From: an uncultured Mycoplasma sp.
Lineage (GTDB): Bacteria; Bacillota_I; Bacilli_A; Mycoplasmatales; Mycoplasmoidaceae
Length of the DNA: 8,243 nucleotides
NCBI GenBank assembly: GCA_947177535.1
Contig: CAMWUV010000022.1
Span: 1 to 8,243, forward strand
Reading direction: 5' to 3'
Shown here: positions 1-6,146 of the stretch, piece after piece
Layout of the letters: each line of letters begins with the position of its first letter
Position numbering within the stretch: the stretch's first letter is position 1
The notes under the pieces: generated by a model
What the model was told of the DNA's origin: nothing
What the model saw: the letters and a program-made list of their open reading frames with translations, nothing else
The model's database searches: none
Position numbers and translations under genes: made by a program

Positions 1-2
1 AT

Positions 3-314
3 AAAATTAATTTTATTTGTGTTGATGGTTCTTTTATAAGTGTATTTTTAATAATTAAAAAAATAATTGAACTAGAATGAAAAGATTGAAAAGCTGTTGT
101 TTTACTAAAACCTCAATTTGAAATAGGAAAAAAAATTAGCAAAACAAAAGGTTTTGCTAAAAAATCTGATCATTTCAAAATTATTGAAGATTTTAAAAAA
201 TTACTTAGTTCTTTAAATATTAAAAATCTTGGGTTTATTGAATCACCTATAAAAGGTGCAAAAAAAGAAAATACAGAATATTTATTTTATTTGGAGTATT
301 CATATGGAAAATAA
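3..314 (+). CDS. tlyA: TlyA-type 16S/23S rRNA 2'-O-methyltransferase, C-terminal part
   Basis: This is the last 103 codons of a gene that enters from the left edge. The visible part is the end of the Rossmann methyltransferase domain of the TlyA/hemolysin A family, which uses S-adenosylmethionine to methylate ribosomal RNA at ribose 2'-OH. Three family landmarks are readable: VDGSFISV (family DVSFISL, carrying the catalytic Asp), LLKPQFEIGKK (KPQFE, carrying a catalytic Lys), and SPIKGAKKENTEYLF (SPI-G-GN-EFL, carrying the catalytic Glu). Two TGA codons at 78 and 87 read as Trp (ELEWKDWKAV). The N-terminal S4 RNA-binding domain would lie outside the window. The stop overlaps the start of dinB by 11 bases, so the two genes are probably co-transcribed. 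The old name 'hemolysin' should not be taken as function. Confidence 0.9.
293..296 (+). promoter_or_regulatory. Ribosome binding site of dinB
   Basis: GGAG lies seven bases before the ATG at 304, inside the tlyA reading frame. It decides the dinB start in favour of ATG 304 over the upstream in-frame GTG at 256, which would add 16 residues that do not belong to the family. Confidence 0.7.
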
Positions 315-1464
315 AATTTTTCATGTTGATATGGATAGTTTTTTTCCATCAGTTGAATCTTTATACAATCCCACTTATTTAACTATTCCAATGGTTGTTG
401 GTCACAGAGTAGTTTCTTCAGCCAATTATATATCTAGAAAACTAGGCATTAAATCTGGAATGCCTTTATTAGAAGCTAAAAAAATTTGTAAAAATCTTAT
501 TATTGTTCCACCTGATAAAAACAAATATTTACAAATTTCTTATAAAATAGAAAAATTTTTAAAATCTTTAATAAAAAATATGGAAACTGGATCAATAGAT
601 GAATGGTATTTAGATGTAAGTAATTCAAAATTTGAAAACTGAAAAGAAAGTGAATTTGCTTCATATATAAAAAATGAGATAAAAAGCAAATTTAATTTAA
701 ATTGTAGCATTGGTAATTCTTTCACAAAATTTTTAGCAAAAATGGCTACAAATTTATGTAAACCTAATGGTTTTTTAACTTTAGATAAAAATAATTTCAA
801 AAATTATATATATGACTTACCAATAAATAAAATTATTGGAATTGGTCCAAATACTGCTAATATTTTTAAAGAATTAAAAATTAATTTCATTAAAGATATT
901 GCGCTTTTAAAAAATGATTATTTAATTAGAAAAAAAATAGGAATATCTTGATCAAAAATAAAAATGAATGTTTTGGGAATTACATGTGAAATCATTAATC
1001 CTAATTTTCAAAGTAAAAATATTAGCAGAAGTCAATCAATTCGTAATTTTACTGAATATCCAGAATTTTTTAAATTAATAGATGAATTAATAAAAGATAT
1101 TAATTTTAATTTAAATAAAAAAAATTATATTTTTATTAGTTTAAACTTAAGATTAAAACTAAAGAATGATTTAACCATAAATAAATTTTATAAATTTGAA
1201 AAATATGCTTCAAAAATACCACTAAATATTGTCTTAAAACTTTTTGAACAATCTATTTCCTCTAACCATTATAGTGAAATAATTAATGTTAGTATTACAG
1301 TAAATAATATAGTATCAAATGAAAATAGTTATCAACAATCAATTTTTGATATAGAAGAATCTAAAAAAATTAGTGAATCTGATTTGGAAAAAATAAAAAA
1401 AGAAATAAATAAAAAATTTAATAAAAAAATTATAGATTTCGCTTCATATAAGCAAAACCTATAA
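304..1464 (+). CDS. dinB: DNA polymerase IV, Y-family translesion polymerase
   Basis: It encodes 386 residues with TGA read as Trp at W113 and W216, a normal length for DinB. The palm/finger domain starts with VDMDSFFPSVE, where D9 is a metal ligand and F14 matches the steric-gate Phe of E. coli DinB. VVSSANYISRKLGIKSGMP is the fingers motif, SIDEWYLDV holds catalytic D99 and E100, and CSIGNSFTKFLAKMA with KPNG follows. The GIGPNTANIFKEL helix-hairpin-helix thumb sits near residue 180, and the little-finger domain starts near residue 240 at SRSQSIRNFT. QQSIF at 344-348 resembles the beta-clamp pentapeptide QLSLF, but it is followed by about 38 more residues. W101 after SIDE, where Ala, Val or Phe is usual, is odd. 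Start ATG 304 has a good ribosome binding site and overlaps tlyA. The enzyme copies damaged DNA with low fidelity. I see no LexA-like box. Confidence 0.93.
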
Positions 1465-1467
1465 TTT
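1423..1467 (-). terminator. Terminator of asnA, embedded in the 3' end of dinB
   Basis: On the minus strand, arms 1450-1467 and 1427-1444 form an 18-bp stem (16 Watson-Crick and 2 G-U pairs) around the 5-base loop at 1445-1449. A run of seven T on that strand (1423-1429) follows or ends the stem. The asnA stop codon overlaps the base of the stem, and the other arm is dinB coding sequence. On the plus strand the two G-U pairs become A-C mismatches and no clean T run follows, so the hairpin favours ending asnA transcripts. It may also weakly stop dinB. Confidence 0.85.
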
Positions 1468-2446
1468 AAAGTATTTTTATATTGTTTTTTAAAGCTTCTT
1501 CTATTACTTCTTCAGGCCAAATTGATGTTTGTACTTCACCTATGTGCTTCTTATGAAGTAAAAAATAACATAGTCTACTTTGTCCAATTCCTCCACCTAT
1601 AGAGTATGGAATTTCTTTATTCAATAATTTTTTGTGAAATTCTAACTTTTGTCTAGATGACTTTCCAACTTTTTCTAATTGTGATAATAAACTTTTTTCA
1701 TCTACTCTTATTCCCATTGAACTTAACTCTAAAGCAGAATTAGTTGTATAATTCCAAACAATAATATCTCCATTTAAAGACCAATCATCATAATCTGGAG
1801 CTCTTAAATCATGGGGCTCACCATTTGATAAATTTTCTCCAACACCAATAATAAACACTGCCTTAAATTCTTTTGCTATTAAATTTTCTCTTTCTTTAGG
1901 TGTTTTATCAGGATACTTATCTAATAATTCTTGTGTAGTAATAAATGTAATATTTTCTGGTAATAATTTTCCATCAAATCATTCATATTTCTTATTAACT
2001 TCTTGCTGACAAAATCTAATAATTTCATAAATTTTATTTACTACATTTTTTAAAGTTTGAAGATTTCTTTCAGATTTTTTAATATGTAACTCTCAATCTC
2101 ATTGATCTACATAAATTGAATGAATATTGGATATAATTTCATCTTTTCTAATAGCATTCATATCAGCATATATACCTTCATGTAAAGGAATATCATATTT
2201 TGCTAGTGCTAATCTTTTTCATTTAGCTAACGAATGTGGTATTTCACCTTTTAATCCATTTTTACTACTCAAAAAAAATACTGGTGATTCTGTTCCATTT
2301 AAATCATCATTAATACCAGTATCAGGTTCTAAAATAATTGGAGCAGTTACACGATGAAGTCTTAGTGCATGTGATAAATTTATCTGAAATAAATCTTTTA
2401 TAAATTTTATTGCTTTTTGTGTCTCTAAAAGAGTTAATTCATACAT
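1466..2446 (-). CDS. asnA: Aspartate--ammonia ligase (asparagine synthetase A)
   Basis: It encodes 326 residues, against 330 in E. coli AsnA, and aligns to that protein from end to end. The enzyme makes asparagine from aspartate, ammonia and ATP (EC 6.3.1.1) in the cytoplasm, using a class II aminoacyl-tRNA synthetase-like fold. Landmarks are the N-terminal [19 protein letters not shown], the HSLAKWKR block around residue 76, SIYVDQWDWE near 115, RAPDYDDW at 215-222, [18 protein letters not shown] and the ATP-binding GGGIGQSR at 284-291. TGA encodes W76, W116, W118 and W156, while W222, W231 and W310 use TGG; under the standard code the gene would look broken into pieces. AAGGAG precedes the start. 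It is the only amino-acid biosynthesis gene in the window, which suggests the cell can make asparagine despite a reduced metabolism. Confidence 0.97.
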
Positions 2447-2454
2447 TTTATTGT

Positions 2455-2460
2455 CTCCTT
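2455..2460 (-). promoter_or_regulatory. Ribosome binding site of asnA
   Basis: AAGGAG on the minus strand lies eight bases before the asnA ATG at 2446-2444. It supports the start that matches the E. coli AsnA N-terminus. Confidence 0.8.
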
Positions 2461-2473
2461 GAATTTAATAATA

Positions 2474-2479
2474 ATTATA
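2474..2479 (-). promoter_or_regulatory. Candidate -10 box of asnA
   Basis: A perfect TATAAT on the minus strand lies 27 bases upstream of the start codon, in the 77-base gap behind asnA. No convincing -35 box is present at 16-18 bases. TTGGAA at 2504-2509 is 24 bases away, which is too far. Such weak -35 boxes are common in mollicutes. Confidence 0.5.
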
Positions 2480-2511
2480 TTCTTTTTTATGAAAATCTAT
2501 TTTTTCCAAGA

Positions 2512-2529
2512 AAATAAAAATTTTTATTT
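2512..2529. repeat. A/T-only palindrome across the stop of the small membrane gene
   Basis: AAATAAAAA is followed directly by its exact reverse complement TTTTTATTT, and the stop codon at 2524-2526 lies inside it. It may form a weak hairpin and act as a poor terminator for the membrane protein gene. In such AT-rich sequence it may also be chance. Confidence 0.3.
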
Positions 2530-2952
2530 AAAAAAATAAAATTTTCTTATAGCAAAACAGGAAATTAACGTAGGTATTATAAGAAATAAACCAACCAAAA
2601 AAAGATAAAATAATGATTCTACACTTTTATAATATGTTTTTAAATATCCAATTTCAATTATAAGCAAAACATTAATAATATAATTTACACATGTAGAAAC
2701 TAAAGAAACACTTATAAATATTGATCCAAAAATTATTGCAATTAAACTTTGTTTACAAAGTCCTAAAAGACATGCACCAACTAAATATAAAATAATTTCT
2801 AAAAAAAACATTATTCTATAATGATTAGTCATTTTTTTTATTTTCAGTAAAGATTTTTCCAAAACTTCATTAATTTCTTTTTCTTCACAAAATATTTTTT
2901 CATTTTCTATCATAACTAAAAAATTATAAACCTTAAGAAAAAATATTCTCAT
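2524..2952 (-). CDS. Small hydrophobic membrane protein, function unknown
   Basis: I do not recognise a family. The 142-residue reading has a charged N-terminal part (about residues 15-45, rich in Glu and Lys, probably helical) followed by four likely membrane helices at about 47-66, 70-88, 90-105 and 113-136, and a short basic/aromatic tail ending in RKFYFFK. Both ends are therefore probably cytoplasmic. It has no Trp and no catalytic motif. The start is uncertain: neither Met1 at 2952 nor Met14 at 2913 (MIENEKIF) has a clear ribosome binding site. The Met14 start would remove a hydrophobic MRIFFLKVYNFLV leader, and a TATAAT lies just upstream of it at 2923-2928. It stands alone between asnA and the MFS terminator, so context gives no function. 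Confidence 0.6.
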   Translation of the reverse strand: MRIFFLKVYNFLVMIENEKIFCEEKEINEVLEKSLLKIKKMTNHYRIMFFLEIILYLVGACLLGLCKQSLIAIIFGSIFISVSLVSTCVNYIINVLLIIEIGYLKTYYKSVESLFYLFLVGLFLIIPTLISCFAIRKFYFFK

Positions 2953-3015
2953 TTATTTTGAATTAGCTAAAACAAAAATTTACATAAAAAATGTTTTAAT
3001 GTTATGGATTTATTT

Positions 3016-3045
3016 TTTATAATTTTTTTTAATCACTAGTGTCAT
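3016..3045 (-). promoter_or_regulatory. Candidate promoter of the small membrane protein gene
   Basis: On the minus strand, ATGACA (3040-3045, five of six matches to TTGACA) is separated by 18 bases from TATAAA (3016-3021, five of six matches to TATAAT). Transcription would begin near 3009, about 57 bases before the first possible start codon. The gap 2953-3173 otherwise holds only the MFS terminator and A/T tracts. Confidence 0.45.
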
Positions 3046-3122
3046 CAATTATTTTAAATTTATTTCATAATATTAGTAATTACTGTTAATAAAAATTATT
3101 TAAATTTTATTTATTAATAATT

Positions 3123-3149
3123 AAAAAATAGATAGCATCGCTATCTATT
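3123..3149 (-). terminator. Rho-independent terminator of the MFS transporter gene
   Basis: A perfect 10-bp inverted repeat (arms 3127-3136 and 3140-3149, AATAGATAGC and its complement) has a 3-base loop. On the minus strand it is followed by a run of six T (3123-3128, partly in the stem). It lies about 25 bases past the transporter stop. The plus strand has no T run, so it works in one direction. Confidence 0.87.
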
Positions 3150-3173
3150 CATAATTTCAAAATTTTTATCTAA

Positions 3174-4877
3174 CTAAAAACGAACTTCAGGTTTTTTAAA
3201 ATTTCATTCTCAAGGTTTTCATGTTTTAGTAAATGGAACAAAGTTACCATTTGCATCTTTAATACCAGCTGGTGGAAGCATTTGAATTGGGATAAATACT
3301 AATAAACAAGCAATGAAGAAGAATATAAATGTTATTATATTTCCTACAGGAGCTGTATAATTAGCTGCTACTCAATCTGCAACACCACCATCTTGTAAAG
3401 TACTAGCTGCAGCTTTAGCTTGAATTAAAGCATCAGAAAAAGCAGTAGCATTTCCAGCATATGAAGAAATTACAGAGAATATTAATTCAAATATAGTATA
3501 TCCAACATAACCAATACCTCAAATTAATCCAGCAATAATACCTGCATATTTAGGATTTGATTGAGGTGCTTGTTGATATAAAGAAAGTAAAACTGGTTGA
3601 ACAGCTCATAAAAACATTCCACTAATAAATATAAAAATAAAGAAGAATGCTAAAGCTGCACTATTACCATAACCTCCAAAATAACCTATCATTAAAGAAA
3701 TTGCTGCAAACACAAATCCTAAAATAAACATTGTGTGGAAAAATAATTTTCTTTTATAAATAGTTTTACTAAATGGAGAAATGAATAATAAACCAACAAA
3801 GAAACCTGCTACAAACATACAAATAAATGTTGGTCAAACTCAGTTATATCCTGATCCTACAACAACATTACTAGCAGTTCCTTCAGTAGTAGCAGCTATA
3901 GATGGTATTCAAGTACCATCAACACCTTTTTTATCAATATTTCATTGAATTAAAGTTTGAAGATTTGCAGGTGATTGTTCAATCACATTTCTCATTGTTG
4001 CACTATTAATGAAAACTACTGCAATTAATCAAATAATGAAAATTGTAGACATTTTTCATGTGTAACTTTGTTTAAATACTTTTCCATAAGTTACATCATC
4101 ATTTTGAAATTTAATATTTTGTTTTTTCTGTGGAGGAAGAACTTCCATACCAAACATAATATAAACTACCAATATAATTGCAATAAAAGCAAGTAGTAAA
4201 GTTAGTATTGTCAATCATATAGCAGGATTAGCATTAATTACAGAACTTAATCCAAAACAGAAAAAGAAATTTGCAAAAAAAGCTCCACCATTAAAACCAA
4301 ATTGGTTAATAGTCATAAAAGTAGGTCTTTTTTCTGTAGGCATTTTAGCAATAACACTATTAGTATAAGTAATTAGAGTAGTACCTCCAATTGCTAAAAA
4401 TAGTCTAAAAAATAAGAACAAACCAAAAGCTGTACTATTATATCCTTCTGGAGTATTAGGGTCTCATTTAATTCCTATTACTATTAAAAATGGAAAAGAC
4501 AAAACCATTAAAGATAATACTGTTATTACAGCATATCTATGTCCAACTTTTGCTAATAAATAACCAGCAAGAATTGAACCAATACCACGCATTAAAGTAA
4601 TGGTTCAATTTGGCATTGCAGAAAGTGCTGCATTACCTGTTACAGTACCAATATTAGCATTGTAACCACCTGCAAAGTTACCTATTGAATATCATTGAAC
4701 CACAAACAAGAAATACCCAATTAAAATCATAGCTCACATAAGAACTAATTTTTTTTGAGGTATCTCTTTGGTTACAGCTTGCTTACCAACTTGTCCACTA
4801 CCAATAGTAGTTTGACTAGTAGTGGTCATTGGAGTTTGTTTAACAGCAGCTGTAGCCTGTTGATTACCGTTTGACAT
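3174..4877 (-). CDS. Major facilitator superfamily transporter, substrate unknown
   Basis: It encodes 567 residues, with tryptophan mostly written TGA. Twelve membrane helices can be placed at roughly 46-63, 92-110, 116-136, 149-171, 192-214, 219-243, 276-292, 347-367, 381-400, 408-430, 446-472 and 511-532. GYLLAKVGHRYAVI at 105-118 sits between helices 2 and 3 and matches the MFS motif A pattern (G-x3-(D/K)-x-x-G-x-R). Helix 5 carries NQFGFNGGAFF. The first 45 residues are a Gln/Thr-rich, probably disordered cytoplasmic tail. Long outside loops lie at 64-91, 293-347 and 473-510, and the C-terminus is Trp-rich (KTWKPWEWNF). Mollicute genomes often label such proteins hexose-phosphate transporters; I do not see evidence for that substrate here. 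AAGGA precedes the start by six bases. It sits between the ssrA terminator and its own terminator, so it is a single-gene unit. Confidence 0.93.
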
Positions 4878-4883
4878 CTAGAT

Positions 4884-4888
4884 TCCTT
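4884..4888 (-). promoter_or_regulatory. Ribosome binding site of the MFS gene
   Basis: AAGGA on the minus strand is six bases before the ATG at 4877-4875. It supports the start that includes the polar N-terminal tail. Confidence 0.65.
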
Positions 4889-4897
4889 AAAATTTTT

Positions 4898-4932
4898 ATA
4901 ATAAACTTCATAAAGTCTTATGAAACTTTATG
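4898..4932 (-). promoter_or_regulatory. Candidate MFS promoter with overlapping inverted repeats
   Basis: TATTAT at 4898-4903 (minus strand) is a possible -10 box. Directly upstream, TTCATAA (4907-4913) pairs with TTATGAA (4918-4924), and CATAAAG (4909-4915) pairs with CTTTATG (4926-4932). The two pairings share bases. They fall where the spacer and -35 region should be, as an operator would. The stretch 4878-4991 must hold the promoter because the ssrA terminator closes it upstream. The -35 box is not recognisable. Confidence 0.35.
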
Positions 4933-4991
4933 CAACTTTATTTTATTTTAAATTTTTGAAATATTTAAATTTACTTTAAAGTGTTATTTAA

Positions 4992-5032
4992 AAGAAAATA
5001 AAAAATAAAAGAGTAGTCATTACCCTTTTATT
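4992..5032 (-). terminator. Rho-independent terminator of ssrA
   Basis: On the minus strand a 12-bp stem (arms 5021-5032 and 5004-5015, with one G-U pair) and a 5-base loop (5016-5020) is followed by a T-rich tract with one A (about 4992-5005). It begins 19 bases past the CCA end of tmRNA. Confidence 0.87.
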
Positions 5033-5050
5033 TACTAGTGAAATTTTTAA

Positions 5051-5454
5051 TGGTGGAGATGACGGGAGTCGAACCCGTTTCCACAAATTACAATACAATA
5101 AAATCTACAGCTTAGTTTCAAATTTAAATTTCCTTTTAACCAAAGATTTGAAACAGTCTATCATTAAAAGTAATCCTAACGAATTTCACTAATTATTATA
5201 GGAATTAAATTAGCTATCTAGTTATTAAACACTTATACCTACCTAGAAAAAGACATAAGTTTATTACCAATTATAATTAAGCGTATAGAGCTAAATTAGC
5301 TTGTTGGCTTAAAGCATTGATTTCAAAATCGTTAAGTTCTACATCAATAGCTTCACTATTATTTTTCTTAGCATTTATTAGCCTCGACAGCTATAAAGGG
5401 CTTACCCTGCTGCATTTATAGATTAATAATTCATGTCGAAACCGTGACATCCCC
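5051..5454 (-). ncRNA. ssrA: Transfer-messenger RNA (tmRNA)
   Basis: tmRNA rescues stalled ribosomes by acting first as alanyl-tRNA and then as a short mRNA that adds a degradation tag; its partner is SmpB. Both ends are clear on the minus strand. The 5' end is GGGGATGTCACGGTTTCGAC and the 3' end is CATCTCCACCA with CCA encoded. The seven-pair acceptor stem is GGGGATG with CATCTCC (one G-U pair). A T arm follows the tRNA pattern: ACGGG, loop TTCGACT, CCCGT. The total is 404 bases, and the tag frame lies in the first third. The sequence between the tag stop and the T arm should hold the pseudoknots, which I did not fold. The gene has its own terminator. A promoter is not obvious in the 52 bases between it and the ferritin-like gene, so it may also be cut out of a longer transcript. 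Confidence 0.97.
5277..5372 (-). other. tmRNA tag-peptide reading frame
   Basis: The resume codon GCT at 5372-5370 opens a 31-codon frame that ends in TAA at 5279-5277. The encoded tag begins AKKNNSEAIDVELN and ends ALSQQANLALYA. Mollicute tags are longer than the 11-residue E. coli tag and, in the species studied, are read by Lon rather than ClpXP. The start AKKN resembles the Mesoplasma-type tag. The last four residues ALYA replace the usual LAA or AFA ending. Confidence 0.85.
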
Positions 5455-5458
5455 AAAC

Positions 5459-5496
5459 TATTACTTGCTTACTAAAAATAAAATAATCAAGTAATA
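5459..5496. repeat. Inverted repeat just upstream of tmRNA
   Basis: TATTACTTG (5459-5467) and CAAGTAATA (5488-5496) form a perfect 9-bp inverted repeat with a 20-base loop. It fills most of the gap between the ferritin-like stop and the mature tmRNA 5' end, and ends four bases before GGGG. It lacks a T run on the minus strand, so it is not a standard terminator. It could be a processing hairpin or part of the ssrA promoter region. Confidence 0.4.
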
Positions 5497-5506
5497 TAAT
5501 TTTAAA

Positions 5507-6031
5507 TTAATATTCTTTTTTTTCTTTATTCATTCTAGAAAGTGCAATACTTTCAATATTAATCATGTTTACATTTGCTGCACTTGCATATGTAGCTAAA
5601 TCACTAATTTCTTCAAGATCTTCAATTGAATCTCTTACAAATCATTGCATTCTTTCAAAAGTTTCAAAATCTTTTGCTGCCAAAGAAATTTCAGTAACTT
5701 GTGAAACACTTTCTCTAACTTTTTGTTCAGTTTTAACAGCAGCATTTAATACATCTTGAATGTTATTTAAAATACCAAAACTTTCTGGAATGCTTAATTG
5801 ATTAATTTTTAAAACATAATCAACTTGCATTAGATAACCACTCAATCTTGGTAAATGTGCAGTTAATTTATCTGTTGCCATATTAACAAGATAATTTGCA
5901 ACATTATCATATCCTAAACTCTTAGCAACAGTTGCTAAGTGACTATAAGTATTTGAAGCCTTTAATTCAACATTATAATGTTTAACAACTAATTCCATAA
6001 TTCTATCATCTTTGTTTCAAATATTAGACAT
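5507..6031 (-). CDS. Ferritin-like protein with a degenerate iron site
   Basis: It encodes 174 residues, the length of bacterial ferritin (E. coli FtnA 165), and looks like a four-helix bundle. TGA encodes W5 and W130. Compared with E. coli FtnA, helix A keeps the Glu ligand (E22, in YNVELKASNTYSHLA), helix B keeps His (H59, in DKLTAHLPRL), helix C keeps Glu (E102, in VKTEQKV), and the FLQWYVSEQHEEE block appears as RMQWFVRDSIEDLEE. The bridging ligand Glu50 is replaced by Leu56 or Lys55 depending on a one-residue gap, and Glu126 and Glu130 appear as Asp134 and Asp138. Iron storage with ferroxidase activity is therefore uncertain. The start at 6031 is set by AAGGAG seven bases upstream; the later Met12 lacks one. 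It lies 52 bases upstream of ssrA on the same strand and is divergent from the DUF2779 gene. Confidence 0.8.
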
Positions 6032-6038
6032 ATTATTG

Positions 6039-6044
6039 CTCCTT
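6039..6044 (-). promoter_or_regulatory. Ribosome binding site of the ferritin-like gene
   Basis: AAGGAG on the minus strand lies seven bases before ATG 6031-6029. It makes the start with residues MSNIW, which includes a TGA-coded Trp, the best choice. Confidence 0.8.
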
Positions 6045-6070
6045 AATTTAATAAAAATGTTTAATATATT

Positions 6071-6098
6071 ATTCTAGCAAAAAAATAAATTTTTACAA
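6071..6098 (-). promoter_or_regulatory. Promoter of the ferritin-like gene
   Basis: On the minus strand, TTGTAA (6093-6098) is followed after 16 bases by TAGAAT (6071-6076, five of six matches to TATAAT). TGC directly before the -10 box gives an extended -10 element. The start of transcription would be near 6064, leaving a leader of about 33 bases with a good ribosome binding site. Confidence 0.55.
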
Positions 6099-6120
6099 AT
6101 TTAAAAAAATAATATTTAAT
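6092..6120 (+). promoter_or_regulatory. Promoter of the DUF2779 nuclease gene
   Basis: TTTACA (6092-6097, five of six matches to TTGACA) is followed after 17 bases by TTTAAT (6115-6120, five of six matches to TATAAT). Transcription would start near 6127, leaving a leader of about 20 bases without a recognisable ribosome binding site. Its -35 box overlaps that of the divergent ferritin-like promoter. Confidence 0.5.
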
Positions 6121-6146
6121 TAAGTATTAAAGATAATTTTAAAAAA

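Noticed and set aside
256..303. GTG at 256 as an earlier dinB start
   Set aside because: It lies deep inside tlyA, has no ribosome binding site, and the 16 extra residues do not fit the DinB N-terminus, which begins at MENKIFHVDMD.
540..800. Minus-strand open frame opposite dinB
   Set aside because: It lies opposite conserved DinB motifs, has no ribosome binding site and no recognisable family. It is a by-product of AT-rich coding sequence.
640..966. Apparent breaks in dinB that suggest a pseudogene
   Set aside because: The interruptions at 640 and 949 are TGA codons in one continuous frame. Other genes in the window show the same pattern, so they are tryptophan codons.
2127..2357. Plus-strand open frame opposite asnA
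   Set aside because: It is antisense to the well-conserved AsnA N-terminal region and has no initiation signal.
3034..3041. CACTAGTG palindrome as an operator
   Set aside because: It is 8 bases long, so short palindromes are expected by chance. It overlaps the candidate promoter spacer but no second copy of the full motif was seen near another promoter.
5051..5115. A tRNA gene read from the T arm and CCA end
   Set aside because: There is no D arm or anticodon arm next to it. The matching acceptor strand is about 400 bases away with the tmRNA 5' signature.
5565..5759. Plus-strand open frame opposite the ferritin-like gene
   Set aside because: It is antisense to helices C and D of the ferritin-like protein. 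The minus-strand reading has a promoter, a ribosome binding site and family motifs.
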